A DNA stretch of 44,380 bases from Steroidobacteraceae bacterium (GCA_027531255.1 JAPZRU010000004.1:1-44380); one strand, 5' to 3'; shown: positions 15,738 through 24,276, counted from the stretch's first letter. Numbers and translations are program-made. Notes: generated from the letters alone by a model not told the origin.

Positions 15738-18074
15738 TCAGCCCCAAGGCCCGGCCGGTGCGCCGCCCGCTTGCGAGCCGGCGTCCGACCCGTCGGTAGC
15801 CAGCACGAACGCGATCGGCTCGTCTGCGGCGAATCGCCGCACGACGTTCGCCATGACCACCGATACGTCGTTGTCGTATCCGTCCACCGGGAGGCTCGTA
15901 GCCCACGTCATCGACGAGGCGGCGAACATCGCGCCGCCGTTCGGCGTCGTGAAGAATACGAGATCGCCGCGCACCAGCGGATGCTCCTCGCCGTTTATGT
16001 TTGCGGCGGTGGAGTACTGCTCCTCTGGCACGAGTCCGTCGTACTTCGTGTGCCCGTACGAGCTCCCGAGCAGGAACGCCTGCGGCGGCGAGCCGAGGGA
16101 CAGGTCGTAGCGGTCGAACTCCTGGCCGACAGCGCCGCCGCCCACGAGTCCCGAGGTGCCGAGCCGTTCGCGGTCGCGAGTGCCGGCGAAGATCCACTCG
16201 ACGCGGGCGTCGCGGGCGTCCGCCAGCAGGTGGTACGGCGCCGAGGTCGACAAGCCGTGCGCGGCATACCCGGTGCCGAAGATCTTCTGCGGCGCGCGCC
16301 CACGGTTGCGCCACAACCCGCCACGCTCCCCGGTAAAGCTGTGGTGGTACTCGCCGGGCCGCGCCTTCCACGTCTGGTCGCCGGTTTCCCCGCGTCGCAC
16401 CTCGAGCAGGAAGGGCTTGACCGGATGCTGTGCGGTGACCCAGTACCAGCCGTTGCCGCCGAGGTACATGCCACGGCCGCCGCCCGCGAGGTAGTCCTCC
16501 CATGCATCGAGTATCTGCCTCGACACGTACTCCGGATGGCTGCCGGAGATTACGAGCCGGTAGCGGGCGAGCAGTTCTGCACCCTCGGCGTGCACGTCGT
16601 GATCTGTGATCACTTCGTAGGGGAAGCCCTTTGCTTCGAGCCAGCTGAGGATGTGGAGGTCCGACACCAGGTTCCACGACGTGCCGTACGCGTAGCGATA
16701 GCCTGACTGCAGATTCAGGTTCGGCCGCCGCCACGTCGAGTAGTGACACCCGGCGCCGTCGTTGTGGTACTCGTACCCCGACGGGCCCCATTCGCGTCCA
16801 CGCTCGAGCAACTCGACGTCGGCGGGATCGAGTTCGGTGGCCTGGGCCCAGACGACCTCGGCCGGGCCTTCGGCCGGCGAGTTCACGGAGCCGTAGACGG
16901 TGTACGAGAACGTCGACATCAGCATCGCGATCTTCGCGCCGCAGCGGCCGCGTGGCGGCCGGACGAAGAACACGATCTCCTGGCGGACGCCGTCCTTCGT
17001 GGCTTCCAGCGCGTAGACGCCGCTGCGGCACTCCGCGGGGATCTTCCACGACAGCACCTCGGGCCAGCGGCAATCGTCGACGGAATCGTCGTGGAACCAG
17101 ATTGCGCCGTACTCCTCCGGCGCGTACGCATAGTGCTCGCGCCGGCCGCTCCATCGCCATCCGGTCATGCCGCGATCCGGCGTGTTCCAGCAGACGCCGT
17201 GCAGGCCGTTGCCTGAGACGTCGACGACCTGGTCTGACGCGAACCCGTCCGACCCGCCGTTGGCGGCGAAGTCCCAGCGGGCGACGTACGCCGCGTGCGC
17301 CGGGCGCTCACCGCGTTCCAGTCGCCGCGCGAGTTCAGGCGTCGCCGGCTGTCGCAGCAGCACCGGAGCTTCGAGCTTGCCGTTGAAGCCGGACTGCGCG
17401 TGCGCGCTGCGCGCGCCGGACGCGAGGATGCCGGCCATGACTATGGGCAGATCCGGCGCGACCGGTGTGACGTCGCATGGCGCGAGAGCCTCGTCGGTCG
17501 AGTCAAGCGGCACGACCAGCCCGAACCGGCTGTTGGTGCGCGTCACGCACGGCGCCTGCCGCAGCGAAAGTGTGCGCGCGGCGGCATCGTACGTGGCCAC
17601 GACCGAGTACCACACCTCGGGCAGCAGCGGCTTGCCGCTGCGCACCCGCGACTCCCGAGCGCCGCTGCCGACCCCGAACGCGACGTGCCCATGCGCGTCG
17701 ATCTCGAGCAGCCAGCCGGCGCGTGTGTCGGGATCGTGCTGGCCGAGGAGGCCCTGTCGTCCCTTGCTGGGCAGGGTGGGGTACACGAACACCTGCACAG
17801 TGAAGCCGTCCGACAGGTCGAGTGCGCCGGCGTCCACGCGCACGTGACCACCGATCTCGACGCGCTGCGGCTCGACACGGGGCGTTCCGGACAGCTCGGC
17901 CTCGACAACCTCGAAGCGGCGGCCCGGGCCACGCGGATCGACGTCGCCGTTGACAAGCCGCACGATGCGCGCCGCGAAACTGCCGGGCGAATCGCCGGCG
18001 AGGTGGAAACGGACGGTCTCGCCAGGTGCGACGCTCGGCCGGTCGGTGTATCCCCGGACGGTTGAACGAATCAT
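15738..18074 (-). CDS. N,N-dimethylformamidase-like large (beta) subunit
   Basis: A 778-residue protein close to the roughly 760 residues of DMFase large subunits (DmfA2). Residues about 70-245 are a LamG/concanavalin-like domain (DGFTVQVFVYPTLPSKGRQG; EVWYSVVATYDAAARTLSL; GFNGKLEAPVLL). Residues about 375-760 carry the amidohydrolase core with a glutamine-amidotransferase-like fold (FPYEVITDHDVH; LVISGSHPEYVSRQILDAWE; GGGRGMYLGGNGWYW). Known DMFase uses a mononuclear iron held by two Tyr and one Glu, with a nearby His. Here Y391/Y394, Y434 and the H513-P-E515 motif have similar spacing, so the site appears preserved (inference). The ATG overlaps the small-subunit stop (ATGA), implying stoichiometric translation. 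It probably hydrolyses an amide; whether DMF itself is the substrate is open. Confidence 0.88.
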   Translation of the reverse strand: MIRSTVRGYTDRPSVAPGETVRFHLAGDSPGSFAARIVRLVNGDVDPRGPGRRFEVVEAELSGTPRVEPQRVEIGGHVRVDAGALDLSDGFTVQVFVYPTLPSKGRQGLLGQHDPDTRAGWLLEIDAHGHVAFGVGSGARESRVRSGKPLLPEVWYSVVATYDAAARTLSLRQAPCVTRTNSRFGLVVPLDSTDEALAPCDVTPVAPDLPIVMAGILASGARSAHAQSGFNGKLEAPVLLRQPATPELARRLERGERPAHAAYVARWDFAANGGSDGFASDQVVDVSGNGLHGVCWNTPDRGMTGWRWSGRREHYAYAPEEYGAIWFHDDSVDDCRWPEVLSWKIPAECRSGVYALEATKDGVRQEIVFFVRPPRGRCGAKIAMLMSTFSYTVYGSVNSPAEGPAEVVWAQATELDPADVELLERGREWGPSGYEYHNDGAGCHYSTWRRPNLNLQSGYRYAYGTSWNLVSDLHILSWLEAKGFPYEVITDHDVHAEGAELLARYRLVISGSHPEYVSRQILDAWEDYLAGGGRGMYLGGNGWYWVTAQHPVKPFLLEVRRGETGDQTWKARPGEYHHSFTGERGGLWRNRGRAPQKIFGTGYAAHGLSTSAPYHLLADARDARVEWIFAGTRDRERLGTSGLVGGGAVGQEFDRYDLSLGSPPQAFLLGSSYGHTKYDGLVPEEQYSTAANINGEEHPLVRGDLVFFTTPNGGAMFAASSMTWATSLPVDGYDNDVSVVMANVVRRFAADEPIAFVLATDGSDAGSQAGGAPAGPWG

Positions 18075-18481
18075 GCGCGGGTCCTCGTCGCGACGCCGGC
18101 CGCGGTCGTGTCGTCGAGCAGGCCGAATCGGCGAAGGCGGCGCAGGAAGATGGCGTGCATCGCGTCCTCGCGGCGCAGGAACCGTTCGGGGTCGGACAGG
18201 TCCGGTCGAGACCCGCGCCCGGCGGCGCGCCCGATCGCATAGGTGGCGAACGGCTCGATCGCGTAGATGAACTCCTTGTCCGCCGCACACAGCGAGCGGA
18301 CGAAGTTCAGAACGAGCGTGAGCTCCGCCGAGTGGCGCTCGTGCGCGCCGACCGGATTGCGGCTGTGCTCCGCCAGCAGCCCCGGCGTGACGAGTGGTCT
18401 CAGGTCGCGGATGCGCTGCTCGCGCCAGTGCGTCATCCAGGCACCCGATCGATCCCGGATCTGCGAAGGATGCGAAAGCAC
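18071..18481 (-). CDS. N,N-dimethylformamidase-like small (alpha) subunit
   Basis: The 136-residue protein matches the layout of the DMFase small subunit (about 130 residues). An N-terminal PSQIRDRSGAW segment recalls the PSNYRDRSADW-type start of DmfA1. A central helical region (NPVGAHERHSAELTLVLNFV) precedes an aromatic segment (KEFIYAIEPFATYAIG), and REDAMHAIFLRRL near the end is the most conserved block. It has no catalytic residues of its own and wraps around the large subunit in known DMFases. Translation starts at GTG 18481 with AAAGGAG upstream, 40 nt after the receptor stop, and its TGA overlaps the ATG of the large subunit. Finding the two subunits together is the strongest evidence for a genuine DMFase-type enzyme here. 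Confidence 0.82.
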   Translation of the reverse strand: MLSHPSQIRDRSGAWMTHWREQRIRDLRPLVTPGLLAEHSRNPVGAHERHSAELTLVLNFVRSLCAADKEFIYAIEPFATYAIGRAAGRGSRPDLSDPERFLRREDAMHAIFLRRLRRFGLLDDTTAAGVATRTRA

Positions 18482-18520
18482 GCCAGTCTCCTTTCAATGC
18501 CGCGGTGGCGGCCGCTCGAC

Positions 18521-20773
18521 TCAGAAGAACCGGTAGCGGAACTCAAGCCCGTAGGTGCGCGGCCGCTGGCGGATCACGACCCGCCCACCAAAGAAGTCCG
18601 TCACCGACCTTACGTCGTCACGACGATCGGTGAGGTTCCGGCTCCACACGGAGAGCGACCAACGCTCGCTGGCGGGCGACCACTCGATGCGTCCGCCGAC
18701 GGCCGCTCGCGATCCAGAGACGCCGTTCGGATCGGACAGCGTGGCTGTCGTCGACCCCAGGTACGAGCAGTCGGCGGCGAAGCGCAGGCGGTGGTCGCTG
18801 CCGATCGGCTGCAAGTACTCGACCGTGGCACTCGTGCTCCACTCCGGGGAAAGTGCGAGGCGCGTGCCGTTCACGATCGGGGAGGCGAGCGGAAACCCGC
18901 GAACGTCGGTGGGAGGATCGGTGACTCGCGCATCGAGGTACGCGACGCCCAGATTGGCGGTAAACCGCTCCGCTGGCCTCCACGCGAGCTCCAGCTCGCC
19001 ACCACGCGTGCGCGACTTCGGGATCGTTCCGAGACCCGCACCGAGCTGCCCCGGCGGGGTAATGAACACCAGGAAGCCCTGGCGATCCTCGAGACGGTAG
19101 TCGAACGCGCTGGTGGTCACGGACAACCGGTTCTCCAACAGGGTCGCCTTCACGCCGAGCTCTACGCCAAAAACCTTCTCCGGCGGCACGTAGGCCCAGG
19201 AGGATGAGTTGAACGGCGGGCCGGCGTAGAAGACGCCGTTCTTGTAGCCGGTCGCGACGTTCCCGAACACCAACACACGGTCGGCGGGCTTGTACTCGAG
19301 GCCGACGCGGTAGCTCATGTCGCTCGTGCGGCGCGATTCGTCCTGCGCGGTGATGACGAACGGGACGCCGGCGGTGTACAGCGTTCCCGTTCCCGCGAAG
19401 CCGCGTTCGTCCCACGAGTAGCGCGCGCCGGTGACGAGCGAGACCGTTTCGTTCAGGGGCGCGTCCACGGAAACGTAGGCACCCGCTGACTTGTTGCTCT
19501 GGCGGTAGCGGGACGTCGAACCGAAGACGCCGCGCTGGAGCGGACTCGTCGCGAGCGGGACCAGCATCGACGCGTCCAGCGGCTGGACGGCGTTCAATCG
19601 GTCCGACGCGTACATCACCCCCGTCGTCCACTCCGTGCGACCCCAACGGAACCCGAGGCGTACCTCGTGGTAGAACTGTTTACCGTCGGCGCGCTCGCCC
19701 TCGCCGTTGACTCCGCGCACGTCGAAGTTGGTCGCCGGATTGCCGTCGAGGTTGTACGTGATGAAGTGGTCGTGGGTATCCCATCCGGTGATCGACTCGA
19801 CAGTCAGCTCGTCCGCGGTGTACTTCCAGTTCATCGTTGCGCCGTATCCGCGCTCGGTGCCTCGGGCTGGCAGCCCGCCAGCGCGCACGACGCGCGGGTC
19901 GGTCGTCCCGGTGTCGAGCCGGCCCGCAATGGGCACGCCGCGATAGTCGAGCACGCCCGGCAGGATCCCGGTCGCCGCGTCTGTCGCGGCTTCGGTGCCA
20001 CCGACCTGGCTCGATGCTGGCACCGAATTCTCGGACGAATAGCGGAACGCGAACGCTCCGGTAAGCCGTTCGGAGAGGTCGACGGCGAGCTGTGCCCGCA
20101 CCGCCGATGACCGCCGCCTGCCGTACTCTAGCCCCGTATCGCGATCGCGCTGCCAGTCTCCCGCGTTCTCGTAGCTCGCGGACACGCGGCCGCGGACGCC
20201 CTCGGACAGCGGCCCGCCGATCGCCGCCTTGACGTCCACGGTGTCCCAGTTGCCATAGCTCAAGTTCGCGTAGCCTTCGACGGCATCCGTCGGGGCCTTG
20301 CTGATGAAGTTGATTACGCCGCCGGACGCGTTCTTTCCGTAGAGCGTTCCCTGCGGGCCTTTCAGCACCTCGACGCGCTCGACGTCGAACACCTGGCCGT
20401 GGAGGAAGATCGGCGTGCTCTGCACGACGCCGTCGATGAAGATCGCGACGCTGCTGTTGTTGTTGACGTAGAAGTCGTCGAGACCCATGCCGCGGATCGA
20501 GAAGATCGGGGTGCCGTTGGTCACCGCGTTCATGGCGGTCAGCCCCGGCGTCTGCGCAGACACGTCGATCGCCTGGCTGAGTCGCAAGTCCTCGAGCCGC
20601 GCCCCGGTCAGGGCCGTGACCGAGAGTCCGACGTCTGAGAGTGTCTGCTCACGCTTCTGTGCGGTCACCACGATCTCCTGGAGCTCCGCAGCGTGCGCGT
20701 GCTGAGCCACCAGTGCCGCAGAGACGGCGATAGCCAGCGTGGGCGCCAACGTTCCGGCCTTGGTCGTTCTCAC
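18521..20773 (-). CDS. TonB-dependent outer-membrane receptor (3 of 4), first gene of DMFase-like operon
   Basis: A 750-residue receptor starting at GTG 20773 (GGGGGG upstream). It has a signal peptide to about residue 27 (LAIAVSAALVAQHAHA), a TonB box region (LQEIVVTAQKREQTLSDVGL), a plug (about 45-155; FSIRGMGLDDFYVNNNSSVA, VEVLKGPQGTLYGKNASGG) and a barrel ending in RPRTYGLEFRYRFF with the canonical terminal Phe. No STN domain is present, so it is a transporter only. It lies 40 nt upstream of the DMFase-like small subunit on the same strand, in what looks like a five-gene operon. This links an outer-membrane import step directly to an amidohydrolase. The substrate is probably larger or scarcer than DMF, which crosses porins freely. 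Confidence 0.94.
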   Translation of the reverse strand: MRTTKAGTLAPTLAIAVSAALVAQHAHAAELQEIVVTAQKREQTLSDVGLSVTALTGARLEDLRLSQAIDVSAQTPGLTAMNAVTNGTPIFSIRGMGLDDFYVNNNSSVAIFIDGVVQSTPIFLHGQVFDVERVEVLKGPQGTLYGKNASGGVINFISKAPTDAVEGYANLSYGNWDTVDVKAAIGGPLSEGVRGRVSASYENAGDWQRDRDTGLEYGRRRSSAVRAQLAVDLSERLTGAFAFRYSSENSVPASSQVGGTEAATDAATGILPGVLDYRGVPIAGRLDTGTTDPRVVRAGGLPARGTERGYGATMNWKYTADELTVESITGWDTHDHFITYNLDGNPATNFDVRGVNGEGERADGKQFYHEVRLGFRWGRTEWTTGVMYASDRLNAVQPLDASMLVPLATSPLQRGVFGSTSRYRQSNKSAGAYVSVDAPLNETVSLVTGARYSWDERGFAGTGTLYTAGVPFVITAQDESRRTSDMSYRVGLEYKPADRVLVFGNVATGYKNGVFYAGPPFNSSSWAYVPPEKVFGVELGVKATLLENRLSVTTSAFDYRLEDRQGFLVFITPPGQLGAGLGTIPKSRTRGGELELAWRPAERFTANLGVAYLDARVTDPPTDVRGFPLASPIVNGTRLALSPEWSTSATVEYLQPIGSDHRLRFAADCSYLGSTTATLSDPNGVSGSRAAVGGRIEWSPASERWSLSVWSRNLTDRRDDVRSVTDFFGGRVVIRQRPRTYGLEFRYRFF

Positions 20774-20826
20774 ATCAGTTCCCCCCGGTTGCGCATCTGG
20801 TCCAGTCGTTCTTGGCGACAGCGAGG

Positions 20827-20871
20827 TAGGCCACTGGCCTAGTCGTGTTAAAAAATAAGGCCATCGGCCTA
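20827..20871. promoter_or_regulatory. Two palindromic operators in 30-bp tandem
   Basis: Site A (20827-20841) is TAGGCC-ACT-GGCCTA, a perfect dyad. Site B (20858-20870) is AGGCC-ATC-GGCCT. Their centres are 30 bp apart, about three helical turns, and the downstream bases also repeat (GGCCTAGNNGTGTNAAA). Site B sits inside the spacer of the minus-strand promoter and site A just past its start point, an arrangement typical of repression by a TetR-like dimer pair. Confidence 0.7.
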
Positions 20872-20881
20872 GATGTGTCAA
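20852..20881 (-). promoter_or_regulatory. Sigma-70-like promoter for the receptor/DMFase-like operon
   Basis: Minus-strand TTGACA (20881-20876), 18-nt spacer, and TATTTT (20857-20852) give a perfect -35 and a 4/6 -10. The expected start point is about 20845, leaving a leader of about 70 nt before the GTG at 20773. The AT-rich core stands out in this GC-rich DNA. The divergent methyltransferase gene begins 203 bp upstream of the -35 box, and I see no equally good promoter in its direction. Confidence 0.65.
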
Positions 20882-21083
20882 ATGCCCGTGCGTCCATCGC
20901 GGTGCCTCGCGTTCTTGCAGTGATTGCCCTGATCGGGGGGGGGTTGGACGGCACACCGGGCGGCGGTGACGCCGGCGGGACGCGGTCGCGCTCGACATCG
21001 GCCGTGCCGCGGTACAGCATCTGTCGGGCGACGGTGCCTTCGCCGCGCTGACCGCGGCGTGTCGAATACGGGGGGAGCGCACC

Positions 21084-22265
21084 ATGCTGACCGGACCTAC
21101 GAACGCGCAGGCGGACCACGCGATGCTGCCGAGGGCGACGCTGGAGGAGGAGGCGCGGCAGGAATTCGTGGCGTCGCTCAAGTTCCACGTCGCGACCGAA
21201 CTCGCGGGCACGATGAAGGACGTCTACCTTTCGCGGCTGGCGCCCGAGTACGAGCGTCAGCACGGGCACGCGCCACGCGACGTGCGCGAGGTCGCCGCCG
21301 TGATGAAGGACCAGCCCGCCTACCGCTACTGGAGCGCACTGCAGCGGGCCAGCCAGGAGATGATGTGGCACGCCGCGCAGGTGCCCGTCGAGCGGGAGGC
21401 GGAGCGTATCAACGCGAACGCCCGCGCCGTGCCCGAGACGCGCGGCACGCTGCGACTGGACGCCGCCCTCGAGATGCCGCGCTACCTCGCCGCCGTCGAC
21501 ATCCACTGCATGCCGGGCAACTACCATGCGCGCGCCGGCGGCGAATCCGACCTGTCGCAGGGTGCGGTCTACGACCGCGGCGTCTACATCTACGCGATGG
21601 GGCGCCTCGGCAGGCGGAACGAGGATCTCGGTGCGTCGCTCGCGCGCCACCTCCGGGGGGCCCACCCGGACTTCCGGCCGCGGCGCATCCTGGATCTCGG
21701 CTGCACGGTCGGCCACAGCACGTTGCCGTACTGCGAAGCCTTCCCGGACGCCGAGATCCACGCGGTGGACGTCGCCGCGCCGATGCTCGAGTACGCGCAC
21801 GCCCGCGCGCGCGCGCTCGGCAAGGTCGTGCACTTCTCGCAGCAGAACGCGGAGTCGCTCGACTTCCCGGACGGGCACTTCGACCTCGTCGTCTCGCACA
21901 TCCTGGTGCACGAGACCTCCCACAAGGCGATCAGGAACATCATGCGCGAGGCACACCGCGTGCTGCGCCCGGGCGGGCTCGTCGCGCACGCGGAAACCAC
22001 GCTGTACCGGCACATGAAGCCCTACGACGCGTTCATGCTCGACTGGGACGCCCGGAACAACAACGAACCGTACTGGACTGCGTTCCACCATCTCGAACCG
22101 GAGGGCCTCGCGGAGGAGACCGGCTTCGGCCGGGAGAACGCCTTCGAGTGGAGCGTGCCGAGCTCGGCCGCGCTGCCGGACGCGGACCGCACCAGCGGCC
22201 GCTTCCAGGCCGGCGACTTCGGCGGCAGCGGCTACTGGTACGTGTTCGGCGCGTTCCGTCGCTGA
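21084..22265 (+). CDS. SAM-dependent methyltransferase with N-terminal helical extension
   Basis: The 393-residue protein has a class I methyltransferase domain at about 195-330: motif I is RILDLGCTVGHST (201-213), an acidic residue follows at about D229 (IHAVDVAAPMLEYA), then FDLVVSHILVHE and EAHRVLRPGGLVAHAE. Motif I has CTVG in place of the usual GxG spacing, as in some UbiE-like enzymes. The first 190 residues are mostly helical and rich in Glu/Arg, with a strand HCMPGNYHARAG before the catalytic domain; I do not recognise this extension. ATG 21084 has GGGGGAG 7 nt upstream. It opens a three-gene plus-strand operon divergent from the DMFase-like operon. An O- or N-methylation target is unknown. 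Confidence 0.88.
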   Translation: MLTGPTNAQADHAMLPRATLEEEARQEFVASLKFHVATELAGTMKDVYLSRLAPEYERQHGHAPRDVREVAAVMKDQPAYRYWSALQRASQEMMWHAAQVPVEREAERINANARAVPETRGTLRLDAALEMPRYLAAVDIHCMPGNYHARAGGESDLSQGAVYDRGVYIYAMGRLGRRNEDLGASLARHLRGAHPDFRPRRILDLGCTVGHSTLPYCEAFPDAEIHAVDVAAPMLEYAHARARALGKVVHFSQQNAESLDFPDGHFDLVVSHILVHETSHKAIRNIMREAHRVLRPGGLVAHAETTLYRHMKPYDAFMLDWDARNNNEPYWTAFHHLEPEGLAEETGFGRENAFEWSVPSSAALPDADRTSGRFQAGDFGGSGYWYVFGAFRR

Positions 22266-22275
22266 GGAGGACGCG

Positions 22276-22620
22276 ATGAGCGAATCCGTAAAGCTGCCCA
22301 CGGTCGCGAAGGGCGACCGCCCCTGGTACTTCGACGACGCCGAGGTCGAGAAGGTGCTCGACGTGACCCTCGCGCTCGCCGGCGAGGTCGCCGTGCTCTA
22401 CACGCGCCTGCGCGCGCTGGAGCGGCTCGTCGAGCAGCACGGGCTGCTGCAGCCGGGGGCCGTCGACGCCTTCCGGCCCAGCGACGACGACGCGCGCGCG
22501 CTCGACGAGTGGCGTGCGAACTTCATCCGCAGCGTGCTGCGCCCCATCCGGACGGACATGGAGCGCACGCGTGCGCCGGAGTCCTACGACGGGAACATGA
22601 GGATGACGGAGACGGGCTAG
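22276..22620 (+). CDS. Small conserved-looking protein of unknown function
   Basis: 114 residues, acidic and helical, with no signal peptide or membrane segment. The N-terminus has KGDRPWYFDDAEVEKVLDV, then a leucine/alanine-rich helix that could form a coiled coil (LAGEVAVLYTRLRALERLV), and a Trp-containing helix (DEWRANFIRSVLRPIR). It starts 10 nt after the methyltransferase stop with GAGGA upstream and ends 44 nt before the aminotransferase start, so it is in the same operon. I recognise no family. Its position between two enzymes suggests an accessory subunit or adaptor for one of them. Confidence 0.75.
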   Translation: MSESVKLPTVAKGDRPWYFDDAEVEKVLDVTLALAGEVAVLYTRLRALERLVEQHGLLQPGAVDAFRPSDDDARALDEWRANFIRSVLRPIRTDMERTRAPESYDGNMRMTETG

Positions 22621-22664
22621 CGGGCGCCGAGGCCGGGCGCGAACTGCAACTGCGAGGGGGCGCG

Positions 22665-24104
22665 ATGGCGGAATCGACGGGGCGACGGGGGCCGCGGCCG
22701 GACGCGGCGCACGAGCGGGGTGGCGCGCCGAGTCCAGACTGGGAGCAGCTCGAGCGCTGGGACCGCGCGTACTACCTGCACAACGTGCAGGCGCAGGGCC
22801 AGTGGCCGTGGCTCGCGGTCGAGCGCCAGGCCGGCAACTACCTGTACCTGTCGAACGGCGCGAGTCTGCTCGATTTCCAGAGCCAGCTGATCTCGGACAG
22901 TCTCGGGCACTGCCACCCGGGAATCTACGGCGAGATCACGCGGGCGATGGAGCGCTACGGCCACGTCTTCTTCGGCATGGGCCACGAGTACCGCGCGCGT
23001 GCCGCCAAGCTCGTGATCGAAGACGTGCTCGGCGGCGAGCGCGGCTGGGCCGGGCGCCTGCGGGTGCTGGCCTCCGGCACCGAGGCCGTCGAGAACTGCA
23101 TCACGCTGGCGCGGCTCTACACGGGCCGCACGCTGATCCTGACGCAGGCCCACTCGTATCACGGCCTCACGGTCGGCGCGACGATGCTGCGCGGCTACCG
23201 CAACAACCTGACGCCCGGCGGGCATCCCGACGAGGTGCGGGACGTGCCGGGCTTCCCGGCCCACGGCTACATCCCGATCCCGCCGCCGGAGCACGCCGAC
23301 TATGCGGGGCCGCTGCCGCTGCCGTCGCTGGTCGCCACGGAGCACATCATCCGGACGCTCGGCGCGCGCAACGTCGCGGCGGTGATCACCGAGCCCATGT
23401 TCGGCGCCGGCGGCCTCGCTCCGCACCCGGCGTACATGCCCGGCCTGCGGGACCTGTCGAAACGCCACGGCTTCCTCTGGATCGACGACGAGGTGCTGTG
23501 CGGGTTCGGTCGCCTCGGCGAGTGGTTCGGGTACCAGCTGCACCCGGGCGTCGAGCCGGACCTGATGGCGGTCGGCAAGTCGATCAACGGCTCCTCGCTC
23601 CCGTGCGGCGCCGTGGTCGCCTCGAAGGCGATCGCCGAGTTCTTCGACCAGGCACGCTGGTGGAGCGGCAGTACCTGGGACGGCCATCCGCTGGTCTGCG
23701 CGTCGATCGTCGGCGCGCTGGAGACGATGCTGGCGGACAACGTGCTCGAGCGCGTGCGTGCGCGCGGGCGATACCTGCGGGAGAGACTCGACCACCTCGC
23801 GGCACGGCACCCGAGCGTCGGGCGCGTCGCGGGCCACGGCCTCTACCACGCCGTCGATCTCGTCGACGCGCAGGGCCGCCCGATCGTTGCCGAGGACCGC
23901 TACACGGCGTTTCTCGGCGACCTGACCGACCATCCCAACAACGTGGTGGCGCGCGAGTGCGCCGCACGCGGCGTGTTCCTCGGCGGTTTCGTGCCGAACA
24001 CCATCAAGGTGGGCCCGCCGTTCACCATCTCGGAGGCCGAGATCGACGCCGGCCTGGCGGCATTCGACGCGGCCCTGTCGGTCGTCGACGCCAGGTGGTG
24101 CTGA
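22665..24104 (+). CDS. Class III (omega-type) PLP aminotransferase
   Basis: A 479-residue fold-type I PLP enzyme of the class III aminotransferase family. SGTEAVE (138-144) binds the PLP phosphate, HSYHG (163-167) stacks the ring, D275 in IDDEVLCGFGR contacts the pyridine nitrogen, and K305 in MAVGKSINGSSLP is the Schiff-base lysine. Length and motifs fit omega-amino acid:pyruvate or beta-alanine-type transaminases, which move amino groups on or off terminal amines, amino acids or ketones; glutamate-1-semialdehyde aminomutase-like activity cannot be excluded. ATG 22665 has GAGGGGG upstream. The first 30 residues are low-complexity. It ends the operon with the methyltransferase and the small unknown protein. 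Confidence 0.93.
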   Translation: MAESTGRRGPRPDAAHERGGAPSPDWEQLERWDRAYYLHNVQAQGQWPWLAVERQAGNYLYLSNGASLLDFQSQLISDSLGHCHPGIYGEITRAMERYGHVFFGMGHEYRARAAKLVIEDVLGGERGWAGRLRVLASGTEAVENCITLARLYTGRTLILTQAHSYHGLTVGATMLRGYRNNLTPGGHPDEVRDVPGFPAHGYIPIPPPEHADYAGPLPLPSLVATEHIIRTLGARNVAAVITEPMFGAGGLAPHPAYMPGLRDLSKRHGFLWIDDEVLCGFGRLGEWFGYQLHPGVEPDLMAVGKSINGSSLPCGAVVASKAIAEFFDQARWWSGSTWDGHPLVCASIVGALETMLADNVLERVRARGRYLRERLDHLAARHPSVGRVAGHGLYHAVDLVDAQGRPIVAEDRYTAFLGDLTDHPNNVVARECAARGVFLGGFVPNTIKVGPPFTISEAEIDAGLAAFDAALSVVDARWC

Positions 24105-24156
24105 CGGACGCGCACCGGATCGACTGCTCGGCCTCGTCGCGCGCGACTCGTCGAGA

Positions 24157-24276
24157 GTGGTGCGCGTGCTGGACGGCCGGTTCGTCGCCGGCGACCTGGC
24201 GCGGATCTCGCGCGACGCCGGTCTGGCGATCGAGCACCTGTACGAGTTGCTGGCGGCTCGCAGCCTCTTCGACTAG
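24157..24276 (+). CDS. Possible short reading frame or gene remnant
   Basis: After the aminotransferase stop a frame with strongly GC-rich third positions encodes VLDGRFVAGDLARISRDAGL followed by AIEHLYELLAARSLFD and TAG. The same frame is open farther upstream (LLGLVARDSSRVVRV) but has no ATG; GTG at 24157 is the only plausible start and lacks a clear ribosome site. The sequence looks helical, like part of a helix-turn-helix, but matches nothing I know. It could be the C-terminal scrap of a lost gene. Confidence 0.25.
   Translation: MVRVLDGRFVAGDLARISRDAGLAIEHLYELLAARSLFD

Noticed and set aside
15738-18497. N-terminal extension of the DMFase-like large subunit upstream of 18074
   Set aside because: The extra 141 residues are the small-subunit gene read in another frame. 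The ATG at 18074 gives the family-typical length and a coupled start.
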